Assembly: GCF_910596095.1 (NCBI RefSeq)
Contig: NC_056550.1
Location: forward strand, 8,485,001-8,549,000
DNA length: 64,000 nt
Source: Thunnus maccoyii
Lineage: Eukaryota; Chordata; Actinopteri; Scombriformes; Scombridae
Direction of reading: 5' to 3'
Below, in pieces: positions 36,791 through 48,163 of this stretch. The notes beneath the pieces were generated by a model. That model did not search any database and was not told where the DNA came from. It saw only the letters and a program-made list of their open reading frames with translations. The stretch's first letter is position 1; every line of letters starts with the position of its first letter. The position numbers and the translations under genes are program-made.

Positions 36791-37133
36791 TAGAGCTGCA
36801 ACAATTAGTTGATTAATCGATTAGTCCATCAACAGAAAATTCATCGCCAACTATTTTGATAATCAATTAATCGTTTTTTAATTTTTTAAGACAAAATGCT
36901 AAAACTCTCTGGCTCCACTGTCTTAAATGTGAGTGTTTTCTGGGTTTTTTTTTTTAGCTTTCCATGGTAGTAAACTGAACATCTTTGGGTGGTGGACTGT
37001 TGGTCGGGACAAAACAAGACATTTGGGCTTTGAGAAAATGGTAATCTAAATTTTTCACCATTTCTAATGGATTAGTTGAGATTGACGGATTAATTGATAA
37101 TGAAAATAATTATAATCATTAGTTGCAGCTCTA
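36791..37133. mobile_element. hAT-like MITE, 343 bp, best-preserved copy
   Basis: The ends are perfect inverted repeats, TAGAGCTGCAAC and GTTGCAGCTCTA. They are flanked by identical 8-bp duplications GCTGTTAT at 36783-36790 and 37134-37141. The interior has the family blocks GATTAATCGATTAGTC, AGTAAACTGAACATCTTTGG and GGGACAAAACAAGACATTTG. No coding capacity. Confidence 0.85.
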
Positions 37134-37496
37134 GCTGTTATATCTCTCTATACAGCTTAACTGCATCAGCCATTAGATAAAATACTTCCTGTAGCAGATT
37201 TTTACAGTTTGTTATTATTTTGTCAGATCTAATATAAAGTAGAAGCAAGAAACTTGCAGCTGCACATCTTCGTGTAAATCTGACACATTAGAGAGGTTTG
37301 TACCTCAGCTTTTTTCAGATTTTTTTTATCTATATATAACATGGAAAAAGCTCACAATACTTTGATTGGAGCCAGTATTATTACATTCATTTAGATATGG
37401 TGCGGATACCCAAAAGAAAAGATGGAGACAATTTTTACCCCTTTTAAAAAATCATTTTTCATACATTTCATACATTAGCCAACATTCATTTCATAC

Positions 37497-38400
37497 ATAG
37501 CAGCATGGCTCTAGGGGTGGCAATGTCAGTCAGTTGGTGTATCAAATCGTCATCATTTTAACAATTTCATGGACCAACAAAATATTGGATGGATTGCCGG
37601 GAAATTTGGTACAGACATTAAAGTGCAACTTGGTGATCCCACCCAGTGAACAAATGTGTGGGAAAAGTTGAACAGGATTTTCAAAAAATATACAGTACTG
37701 CGCAAAAGTTTTAGTCACTAAAATTAAAGTGAGGATGCTTCAAAAATATTGCTAAATTGTTTTTTGTTTTTTTTAAACAGATGAAACCTAAATTAAATTC
37801 ATATTTGATGTGAGCAGCTTTGCCTTTAAAACAGCAGCAGTTCTCCTCAGTATACCTGCTCACAGTTTTTCAGGTTCTTTGGTTGTTCCTGCATCTTGGA
37901 GAAGTTGCACAGTTCTTCTGTGGATTTAATCGTCTCAATTGCTTCTGTCTCTTCATGTAATCACCGACTGACTCCATGATGTTGAGATCAGGACTCTGTG
38001 GGAGCCAAACCATCTGTTGCAGGACTCCTTGTTCATCTTGTTGATAAAGATAGTTCTTAATGACTCTGGTTGTGTGTTTGGGGTCGTTCTCATGCTGCAG
38101 AATATCAGACACCTCCCTGATGGTATTGCATTATGGATAAGAATCTAAACATCTAAGGTGCCTAAAACATTTGCACAGTACTGTATATCTATATACACAA
38201 CACTGACATCTGGACTTATTTTTGTAAGGCTGTTTTCATATTCGAAGTGATGTCACATAAGGGAGAGCAGTCAAGCTAGGTCCAATTTAACAATAAGAAA
38301 TACTTGCAAAATGAATTAAATTCCCATCATGTAGGCTACTTTGTGTTCAGAAATATTAGCATGCTAACACACTAAACTATACAATTCTGTAACAGTGTTA
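37497..38400 (+). repeat. Dispersed repeat with GTTAGCATGCTAAC-type blocks, interrupted by a Tc1 element
   Basis: The left part (37497-37690) has AGCAGCATGGCTCTAGGGG, ATTGGATGGATTGC and GAAATTTGGTACAGACATT. The right part near 38350 has ATTAGCATGCTAACACACTA. The same order occurs uninterrupted at about 56800-57345 and 61808-62275. The Tc1 element at 37693-38183 lies between the two parts. Confidence 0.55.
37693..38183 (-). mobile_element. Deleted Tc1/mariner element, 491 bp, with TA target site
   Basis: The left end CAGTACTGCGCAAAAGTTTT matches the reverse complement of the right end, CAGTACTGTGCAAATGTTTT (2 differences in 20). Both ends are flanked by TA. On the minus strand from 38112 to 37870 an open frame keeps the end of a DDE transposase: LQHENDPKHTT holds the second catalytic aspartate, and WLPQSPDLNIMES holds the third catalytic glutamate, 37 residues on. 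The N-terminal DNA-binding part and the first aspartate are deleted, so it is non-autonomous. Confidence 0.85.
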
Positions 38401-39267
38401 CTTGTTTTCTAATTGACCGCTACTGGACAAAATGAACTGGATGACAGAGTTGTCTGTGTGGAAAGGGAAGGTGAAGTCGACCTGGCCTGAAGCCTCTGCA
38501 GCAGATTAGACACAGATTGGTCTTATTGCTTTACTGTGAAATACTGCAGCTGAGGACAGAGAAAAATAAAATTACAGTACATACACACTAAAACACACAC
38601 CGAGGCACAGGGACAAGCACAAGTGCACACATGCACACACACACACACACACACATACACACAAGCTGAGTTGCGTGATTGAAGCGGTAAAGGGGCTGGT
38701 TGTTACATAGCAACCTTTAATAAACAACGGCCGTAAGATGGAGACAATAATAATGAGAGACACAGAGAGAGAGGAGTGATTGAACTCTGGCTCTCTGACT
38801 GTCTCTGAGCTTTGCTTACACAGCATTGAGTTTCAGAGCAGGGATTTGTTAAAGACGTGTGTGAGAGTGTACAGTGGGTATAACAAAGCTCTAAAAGCTG
38901 GAACTGACTGAGAGAGAAAGTGCACATATGCACACAAACACACTCACACACACACACTCACACAAGCACACTCACACATACATAGACAAACCTCTCCAGA
39001 GAGCACAGATCAGCTTTGAAAGGGAAACAGCAAACAGAGCAGCAGGACTATGAATAGGACTATCTCAACCATGAAAAATGTCTCATCTCCTCTATCTATC
39101 TATCCATCTATCTATGGAAATTTGTGTGGTTTTGTTCTTTTTCCATGGTAAAGTCTCTGAATGTACAATTTCAAAATGAGGACATTACACAAACATTTTG
39201 GGAAATACACTTATTTGTTTTCTGGTGGAGAGTTGATGAGAAGATTTATACTACTCTCATATCTGTC

Positions 39268-39597
39268 TAGAGCTGCAACAGTTAGTCAATTACTGTAAAT
39301 GATTAGTCGAGTGACAGAAAATTAATCAACAGCTATTTTAATTATCGATTAAACATTTAAATCATTTTTCAGGCAAAAAAGCCAATCATTTCATGGTTCC
39401 AGGGTCTTAAATGTAAGAATTTGTTCTGGACAGTTCTGGACAAAAGAAGACATTTTAAGATGCTACATTGGGCTTTAGGAAATTGTGAGGGGTATTTTTC
39501 AGTGCTTTTTGAAGTTTTAAACAATGAATTGATTAATCAAAAAAATAATCAGCAGATTAATCAATCATGAATAGTAGAATTGATAGTTGCAGCCCCA
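39268..39597. mobile_element. hAT-like MITE, 330 bp, with 8-bp target duplication
   Basis: Starts TAGAGCTGCAAC and ends GTTGCAGCCCCA, with TATCTGTC duplicated at 39260-39267 and 39598-39605. The interior matches the 36791 copy. Confidence 0.8.
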
Positions 39598-39604
39598 TAT
39601 CTGT

Positions 39605-41215
39605 CCATTAAAGATGAAGCTATAGCCTGCAGCCAGTTAGCTTAGCTTAGCACAAAGACTGGAAACAGGGGGAAACAATTGGCCTGGCTCTGTGCAAAGG
39701 TAAACTGATGTGTAAAAACATCAAGTTAGCTACGTGTGTGCCAGTTATGTTTATACTTTAGTTTTTGTATGGATTTTAAAAAAAGAAAGACGTAATGTGT
39801 TAATTTGTGAGCTTTTCAGGGTTTTTGTTTCTAAATTTATGGTTTGAGGTCAAGATTAGGATTTGGGTTTAGAATTAGGGTTAACACAATGGGATAAGTA
39901 GGGATGAGGGGTAATGAATGAAGGAATAATATAGTCAATAGATGATTCTTAAAAGAATACACATCCTGTGTGTGTGCAGTTTGAATGTACCTGTATGTAT
40001 TTGTATGTTTGTTTATATGTGTTTGTGTGTCACATAGACAGAGACAAAGCCAGACAGAGATGCTGCTACGCCTGTGTTGTCATGTAATTCAAGCCCAGAA
40101 CAGATCACAGCCAAATATAACAATAGTGTGGATTTACAACAAGTGCTTTCCAAGTGCTGAAGGCGCTTTCCAGTTTTCACGGCTTTATAGAGTGTGTGTA
40201 TGTGTGTGTGTGTACGTAAGTACTCTATTTGAGTGTACTGTACATGTCCCATGAGAGAGGAGATATGGAGATGATTTGTGCATGTGAGAGTAGCGAGAGA
40301 TTATGTGTTTGTGTGAGTGAGTGTGTGTCAGTGCTCATGTTTGTGTCGCATACAAAAATAGAAAGAACGCAACTGTGTGTGTGTGTGTGTGTGTTTGAAT
40401 AACAGCCAAAGAAATATTCTTACGCTGGCTTTTGTGTATTGGATAAAGAACTGGAGATGTCTATTGTGAGAGGAAGGGACAGAAAATTATCTGTGTGTGT
40501 GTGTGTGTGTGTGTGATGTGTAGTGGTCTAGTGACCAAATGAGACAAAAGCTGAGCTCAGGACTGAAGTCAGCTATGCCACTGCAGTATAGCAGTTGTTA
40601 ACAAAAGTGGTGCCTCCAAAGTACATTTATTTTGATAGCTGTGAAGGAAAAAATGACCCCATAAGTACAGAGATGGTCACATATTTTCACAGCTGTGATA
40701 GCAGAAACTGTGTGTAGAGCACTATCATCAACAGTCAATATCGGGTCAACCCTTCAATCTTTTTCATGTAGTTAATCATCTAGCATCACAGAATCTGTTG
40801 AATCAAAGGTTTTGGTACACCGAAGTCAACATTTGTGACTCTATAGTTAGAGGATTGGCATCACTCTTATGTGTGTACATTAAATATGAAGTTACAGCCT
40901 GGAGATGGTTAAGTTAGCTTAGAAAGAACTAGCCTAATCTGTAACAAAGTACACCTAATTGCACAATTAAGTAGTTTTAGCCTTAAGTCATTCACACAAA
41001 TTTTACAGTCTGTGTTTATTAACATTTTAGTGAACCTTAGAGATGCTGTTAGGTGTGTTTTAATACCTTTGGACAGAAGCAGGCTGGTGGTTTTGTTGTT
41101 GTGTTTTCTGATTTGTTAATGTGTTTTTAAAATTTTTGTTGTGTTTTGCATCTCAGGACCACCATAGCTTCCCCTGTTTCCAGTATTTATGCTAAGCTAA
41201 GCTAAATTTTGACTA
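39605..41215. repeat. Two copies of the GCTAAGCTAA dispersed repeat
   Basis: 39605-39830 contains GTTAGCTTAGCTTAGCACAA, GACTGGAAACAGGGGGAAAC and TTTTTGTATGGATTT. 40880-41215 contains ACCTTTGGACAGAAGCAGGC and ATGCTAAGCTAAGCTAA. Orientation and order differ between copies, suggesting internal inversion or composite insertion. Confidence 0.5.
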
Positions 41216-41599
41216 TACTTTAAATATTATGGTGACACCATGTTTGGTAACAGCTGTATCAAAATAAAGTAGCCAATAGTAATAAAGCTGAAATTCTTAG
41301 GTCACAGAGTATGATGGGTCACATTATTTGCTGTAACACCTCTAAGCCCTTAATAAGTTTCGACCTCTCTCTGCAGTCCACAGTGCTGCACTGTGGGTCA
41401 GGAGAACATTTCTTTTTCTCTTGTCACATCTCAATAGAGGCTCAATAGAGTCGATAGACTCTCGCTGTCTCTTTCTTCCTCAGTGTACCTGATCCCGCCT
41501 CCAATAAGCCTCTCAACTTTCATTTCCCTCCAAATCCATTCAGTTACATCACATACCAATAGAGTACACTCTGCTATTTCACTGTAGAAACCCTTGCTA

Positions 41600-42180
41600 T
41601 GTGTCACAGCTTTCTGTACTTGTTCCTGTGCAAACTCTCTTTCTTTTTCCTCCCCTGGTATCTCCTCCTCCCTCTCTAACCTCAGTGTCTTTATCTCTAA
41701 GGAAGGAACTTCTCTCTGCTTTCCTGTTCTCAGACTCTGCAGCTGTTCTTCCCTCTTACACTTTCTTTCTCTCCATCTTCATTCACCTTGTCTTCATCTC
41801 TGCTCGTGTGAACTCTCCACCTGCTCTTTCTTCTCCAACTCTCTCTTTCCCCCATCTGTCCCCATCCCTCGATCCCCATGCCTCTGTATTTACACCTGTT
41901 CTTTTTCCTTTCATCCCTGTCCTTCACCTGCCTGCCTTGCACATCATTACCTCCTCCTTTTCCTCCTCTCAGTGCCTGTTTCTCGCACTCTCTCTCTTGT
42001 CTTCTTCAAACCGTGTGACACGATTAAGGAACCCACCTGTCTCTCTCTCTCTCTTTGAATTTTTGTCGTTTCTGGTGTCTTTGCTCTCATTTTCTTGTAA
42101 TTATTTCTTTAATTTGCCTGTTTCCCTGCCTCTCGCCCTCTGTTTCTCTCCACGTCTTTCTTTATCTCTTTCTCCAGAGG
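41600..42180 (+). repeat. Pyrimidine-rich low-complexity tract
   Basis: A CT-rich strand about 580 bp long. Two overlapping open frames up to 228 codons exist, but composition is just S/L/P/F from CT repeats. There is no domain and the frames stay open because CT-rich DNA lacks stops. Not counted as a gene. Confidence 0.7.
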
Positions 42181-42554
42181 TGAGCGGAGGTGGTTATAGG
42201 CGGTATAGTACTATCAGTATGCAGAGTCATGGTGCTGTGGCTCTGCCGTCATTGATTGAACCAGCAGCTAAATATAGACACTGTTGATGCTCAGCATCTT
42301 TACCAGGCTGGAAGGAGGGATGGATGAGAGGAGGGAGGGATAGACACACAAATACAAACAGACCCACACACACACACAGACCCACACACACACACACACA
42401 GACACACAACTGAAACTAGTGTTAAACAGTAAATACAGGACATAATTAATCAGTGTAAGATGCATGCATAGACACAGCAGCAGTCAAACATTCACATGGA
42501 TTAAAAGGACGAAAGCAAGCACACGCACACACACACACACGCACACACACACAC

Positions 42555-42583
42555 GGACACGGACACGGACACGGACACGGACA
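42555..42583. repeat. (GGACAC)n hexanucleotide array
   Basis: Five GGACAC units embedded in a longer AC microsatellite (about 42520-42605). Confidence 0.9.
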
Positions 42584-45068
42584 CAAACACACATACATAC
42601 ACACTTACAGACACTAGTCTGTATGTTCCTGACGGGTATTGGTTGGACAGAAAAATAATTCCATTTGAGTGAAGGAGGCGTAACATAGTCTGACCTTTTT
42701 ACACATTCATAACAGAGAGCTGCTGAGAAAAATATTTATGGGACACACACACACACGCACGCATGCACAAACCCACACACACGCACGCACGTAACAAATC
42801 GACAGTAACTCATTCTTTTCTGGGCAGATTGCTGCAGGCTAAAACAACGTGACAAACTATTACTATTCAACACACACAGCATAAATTCAGAGCTGCAAGC
42901 CTTCCCACAAGCTGAGCAGAGAGGAAGAAAAAGCCACAGACAGATAGAAATGGGGGGTTAGACGGGCAAGATGTCAGACAGACATTTTGGCAACTCAAAT
43001 ATAACCCAGACAGACAGGTGAAGTGAGAGCCAGACAGGTAAACTAACAGCCAGCTAAACAGATAAGCAGGCAGACAACCAGAGAACAACGCCCTCATGAT
43101 CCAGAGGATTTTACACAGATTAAATTCATCCCAAGAACGTATTTCTGGACCAGCGTCAAAACCCCTGCTGTGCCACAGGATGGGTTTGTGTGTCTGACAA
43201 AGAATAGTTTGGTTGATACGTCACAACCATTCACAGCCACAGATTAGTGTTATTTTCATTTATTGTCTTGGATAGCAATATGGAACTGAAAGGATTTTTG
43301 AAATTAAGTATAGTTATGAGTGTGATAATATGAACTTATCAAGAGTCTGATTTAGAACAAACATGACCTGAGTGAGATGCTGATTTTATTTCCCAGTTCT
43401 GTTTTCCAAATTCTTCACACAGTTAGCACAGCAGCGCTCTAATGGACCGACCAAATATAATTTTAAGCAAACATTTTAATATTTATGAGTTCATTTATCT
43501 CTCAAGCTCAACCAACTTGCCAAAATGTGCATTCTTTATCTCAATATGAAACTAGTTACAATTTAAAAACCAAACATAAAAACAGTCAACTTGTTTAGTC
43601 ATAACAGGTATGATATGTTCCACTGTAGGGCTTTTATAGTAACGCATAAATAAATAATGTAATCCTCCAAAACAACTGCCAAATCATAGCTCTTTTCATT
43701 CTTAATCTGCTGTTAAAGCTAAAGAAATTCAAACCCACTGTGCTGGCACATATCACAGTGCTTACAGCTTGAGACTCACAACAATGAAACATAAAATCAA
43801 CAGCAGTGTCATCCAGTGGACTCCAGTTGTGTGTCCCCTTTTGTCTTGCCTCATTTATTACAATTTAATACTATTTATTATCTGTTATTATCCATAGAAC
43901 TATTTTCTGGAGACATTGTCCCGCTGTACATGAAGACAGGAGGCCTATGAGCCAAATGAAGCAGACTCAGTTGAATAAAACCAGCGTTACTGAACCTGTG
44001 GCTTGAAATATGAATTTTTTTTACTGAAAGCTATCATTTTTTTAATAATACTTGTCTCTTGAATGTGTACAGCATACTCCTAATGCATATAAATGAAGAA
44101 AGAAGAAAACTGTGTAATATAGACGTGCCACTCTGACATGCAGGTGTGTTTTTAGGTCATTGTGTGGGAGTGACTGTTCCTGTTGGTGCTGATCTGATTT
44201 GACTTGTATGCAGGACAAGAAAAAAGAAACTCAACTATTAAAACTGCTTGTTTTTGCAATTGCAATTTGCATTTATAAATCATCTATCTCTGCATGGACA
44301 GAAGGGTTGTGTATGTTACTGTAACTGTTGCTTCACTGATAAATAAATGTCACGTTGGTCAGTTAAAAAGTAGGATACCATGATCCAGACACTGAATGAG
44401 TTTCGCCCTTTTTTTGTACGCCTTCTTTTCTTTTCTTTCTCTTCATATTTCTTCATTTGTTTTGGGCTTTTGCAGTTTCTCTTTTTGTGTGTCTCTTCTT
44501 GCAGACATCACTGGATTTATTTGGCCTTGTACAAAATGCGTCAGTATGCAGGATGCTGAAGAAACAAATCAGGAATACAAATCCAATACACCATGGGGAA
44601 CGCTCTCTGCACAAATTCTTAATAAGCACAATATTATTTTTTAATTCAGAACTAATCCAGTATTCTGATGGGATAAGCCTTTTGCATGATGTGCTACATA
44701 AATTTGATACAGCTGATCTTACTTTGATGTGATCTGTGATGTTGAGCCAAAAGTCAAGTGAACTGCATTTGGCCTTTTAAGGATTTTCATTAGACAGCAA
44801 ACAAAGACAGAGACACTAAAATGGGATTCAAACCTACAACCTGCAATGCAGCTGCAGCAGGCAGGTCCTGGGTCTGTTGTGTTGCACTGACAGTACACCT
44901 AAAGAGACAGCCATACTATTTAGATAATTACTGTCTGGCTGTGCTCCTCTGTGGCAACCGTGGGGGTGTTCAATATAACAGAGCCTTGCCAATAATGAAA
45001 CATTAACATATTGAACTGAACTGATAAAACTGTCAATCACATTGAGGCTCCTGTGTGTGTGTGCGTAT

Positions 45069-45071
45069 GTG

Positions 45072-45134
<63 letters not shown>
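45069..45134. repeat. (GT)n microsatellite
   Basis: About 32 GT units, nearly uninterrupted. Confidence 0.97.
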
Positions 45135-45136
<2 letters not shown>

Positions 45137-45829
45137 CAGAGAGCCTGTGTGCTTGTGTATAGAGAACCATCCACTTTACTTTTCTATATGCTTTGGTAAC
45201 ACACATGTACATCCCATCTTGCCAGTAAAACCAAATTAAATTCAAAAAATGACAAAAATTGAAAGAGAGAAGCAGGAGAAACTCTCCAATGAATAACAAA
45301 ATGTTTAGAATATCCCTGCTGGACCTCCTAGGATTTGTCTGCTCAGCTGTGAACTCTGAATTTAAAGTGATCTTTTCCTTTTTTCTTTTTTATGTTATTT
45401 TTATGTGTCTTCTGTCGTCACCATTCCTAAATATTCACACTTGGTGTATTGCTGAGGCGTTTAGAGAGAGGATTCCTGTCTCTGTTGTAGCTTGAATATA
45501 GTAGCTGCTGATTATTTTGTGTATTTCTGTCTCTTTTCTTCCTCTTTCCTGAAATCAAATGTTTTAGTCCCAGTTTAATATGTGCAAATAATTTTCACTC
45601 TTAATTATTTATCACTGTGCGCAGGAAAAAAAAAGTTGTTAACGTGCATTTGGATGATTTCATCCTCGACTCTAACAACGCTTTTGCAAAAAAGGCTGAA
45701 CAGCCAGAGGCAGCACCCCCCTCCCCATCTCCTCCACCTCCTCCTCTCTCCTCCCCCCCCTTCACTCTCCTCATCCATCCATCCATGCTTCCTCCTCTCC
45801 GCTGCTGGATGGTGCGTTAGGAGCGCTTG

Positions 45830-45951
45830 TAGGACGGTACCGGAGCTCCTCCTCTGTCTGATGGAGACGGACTGAGTACAGGGACCAGGTCCGGTGAGGA
45901 TCCGCTGCTATAAGAGCCGAAGGAGACGGAAGGAGAGGGGGAGACACGGAG
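45830..45951 (+). promoter_or_regulatory. Probable slc29a4 promoter / non-coding first exon
   Basis: A GC- and CpG-richer block ends in a strong donor (GACACGGAG|GTAAGG, exon end 45951), 2.0 kb before the exon holding the start codon. No ATG here opens the transporter frame. It is inferred as the 5' UTR exon of slc29a4 from position, composition and the donor. The 5' end was not determined. Confidence 0.45.
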
Positions 45952-47341
45952 GTAAGGGGGCCATTAATAACCTGTTGTTGGTGTGAAGAGGGAAAGCGCG
46001 GTGGTATCGGGTGTTCAGGGGCTGCAAACATAAATACAAAAAAACGCCTGAAACCTTTTTTGGACTTGATTGGAATCGTTTTAATGATGGATTAGAAAGA
46101 CAGAAAAACAGAGAGAGCATCTTTATGTTGCATCCGGTGCTCAGCCGTCGAGTTTTTTTGCATTTGATTAATTTCAATTTTCAATTTTCTCCCTGTATAG
46201 TAAGCAAAACACGTGACTTTGGAGTTAATGCATTTAATAACCAAATTATTTATTTCCTGCTGGAGGCGTAAAATGTGATGATTTAGTGATTTTGTTCACT
46301 CTTGAAAAAAACACACCTGTTCCTTTTGTCACAGCTGGAGTAAACAATAGAAACTGCAGCGTGATATCAGACTGCAATTCAATTACGGTCGCTGGCTGGA
46401 GGCTTTTCCTTTTAATTTAGATGAGGAAGGTTGCGAGCGCCTCCTCAAGTCTGCAAATGGAAAGTCTTCCAGCTGCAAAACATGGCTCTGTGAGTGTGTG
46501 TGAGACGCTATAGTGAGCTGCTATCATTTTTTTTTTTAAACAACCACTCAATAACCACTTTAACTGTTTTATATGCAGGAGAGAGCCTCAATTTAATCAC
46601 CTGTTTCCCTTTTTCTCTGTATGTACTGGGGGCCATGCAGGATGAGCCCAAATTACAGAGATGATAACCATCTTACATCATCTGATCCTGTCTGTTTCCA
46701 GACAGCTGGGGTTTAAAATAGGATCACATCCTAAATACAAAGCAAAAACTGAGCTTATTTTGCTTCAGGCCAGATCTGAAATTTAATGCAGGGCATCAGA
46801 GGTGAGCAGGCGGCGAGGCCTCAGCGAGGATGTGTGATGACAGAGCTGGACTGTGTGGCTCCTACTGGTAGCACACATACACACACATACACACACGCAC
46901 ACACACACACAGGTGTATACACCAGATGAGCTTTTGTGCTTTTGTGTTTGCATGTTTGCATTCAGAACAATGTCAATACCTATTTATATTGACCTACCTT
47001 GTAACAATAACATTTTCCTCAACATTTTCCAGTTAACTGGAGTGAATGAAAGCAGGATATTGAGAAGCAGTTTTAGCTGCTGTAATGACAGAAGAGAGAC
47101 CTTGTGAGGAGAGTATAAATTAAAATGTGAGGAGGGTTGCAGGAACAATTTCAATAGTGGGTGAAGTTGTTGGATCATGATGATAGCAGCCTTTTAGATC
47201 AACCAGCATTTTGTTTGCATCTTTTCTTTTAATTTTCCAGAATTCAATAGCTTATTAGGAAGATTCATGTCAGCTGATTTAAAACTACGTTACTGTCTAC
47301 TGTCTTCAAATTTTAGCCAAACAGATAACAGATATATATTG

Positions 47342-47670
47342 TAGAGCTTCAGTTAATGATGATTTCCATTAATTAGTTAACATATCAAATACTTTTTTGA
47401 TTAATCACTGAACGGTTAATGGTTAATATCAGAAAATAGTGAAAAATGTCTGTCACAATTTCCCTAAGCCCAAAGTGATGTCTTCAGGTTGCATGTTTTG
47501 TCCAACTTACAGTCCAAACCCCCAAAATATTCAATATACAAAGATATAAAACAGAGAAAAGCAGCAATTTCTCACATTTGAGAGGCTTGAACCAGTGAAT
47601 GTTTGGTATTCATGCTTGATAAAGGACCAAAATGATTAATAATTAATAATTAATTTACAAACTAATTGAT
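47342..47670. mobile_element. hAT-like MITE, degenerate copy
   Basis: Begins TAGAGCTTCAGTTAATGATG, and the interior has CAGAAAATAGTGAAAAATG, TTTTGTCCAAC and AGAGAAAAGCAGCAATTTCTC in family order. The right end is lost in a TTAATAATTAATAA run and there is no clear duplication. Lies in the slc29a4 5' non-coding intron. Confidence 0.55.
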
Positions 47671-48068
47671 TTTCTCTTTTCTTCTCTTCTATAGTAATAT
47701 ATACATTGCAGTGCCTGTTCAATGAATGCAGAGCTTCATTTTCGCTCACGTTAACCTCCTTCCCTGTCACCCAGTCATGCATCCTTTGCCACTGTTTCTC
47801 ATTTAATATGCCTCACACACACACACATGCACACACACACACACACACACACAGCATAGTAGGTTTCTTTGGGGTGTCTAACCTTGAGTTTTTTCACGTT
47901 TACTTTCAGTAAGGAAGTGACAGACTGCTTTTTCTATGCCTGCATCTTCTTTTCATTTTGATTCTGTTTGTGTTTCCTGTTGTGCAGATCCTCCATCCTC
48001 TGAAGGTCTCCTGCCTCTCTTCCTCACCAGCTGCCTGAACAGGGCGTGTCTCTGTGATTGTGTTTAAC

Positions 48069-48092
48069 ATGCACGCTCCCACGAGTGTGTAA
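48069..48092 (+). promoter_or_regulatory. Short upstream ORF in the slc29a4 leader
   Basis: An ATG in the proposed leader exon (starting 47988) opens MHAPTSV and stops at 48090-48092, 71 bases before the main start at 48164. It could lower translation of the main frame. It is seen in sequence, but its use is unknown. Confidence 0.4.
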
Positions 48093-48163
48093 CCTGTCAA
48101 GAGAATTGTTTAGTGTGTGTTAGTGCGTGCGTGTTTGTGTGCGTGTGTACTTCGAGTGCAGAG

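Larger units (their letters stand above)
37134..45800. other. Gene-poor intergenic region, second part, upstream of slc29a4
   Basis: About 8.7 kb with no supportable gene. It contains a deleted Tc1 element nested in an older repeat (37.5-38.4 kb), a hAT-like MITE (39268-39597), two copies of the GCTAAGCTAA repeat (39605-41215), many GT/CA arrays, a pyrimidine-rich tract (41.6-42.2 kb) and a hexanucleotide array (42555-42583). 42.9-45.0 kb looks unique but non-coding. Confidence 0.6.

Noticed and set aside
41594-42287. Open frames of 154 and 228 codons on the plus strand
   Set aside because: CT-rich low-complexity DNA lacks stops. The predicted proteins are only S/L/P/F runs with no domain or splice context.
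44818-44900. tRNA-like T-arm (GGTTTGAATCCC on the minus strand)
   Set aside because: Box B is present, but no box A or cloverleaf could be drawn. At most it is a worn SINE fragment.
45617-45820. Proline-rich 67-codon frame near the slc29a4 promoter
   Set aside because: CT/CCT-rich sequence with a generic open frame. It does not splice into the transporter, whose start is at 48164.
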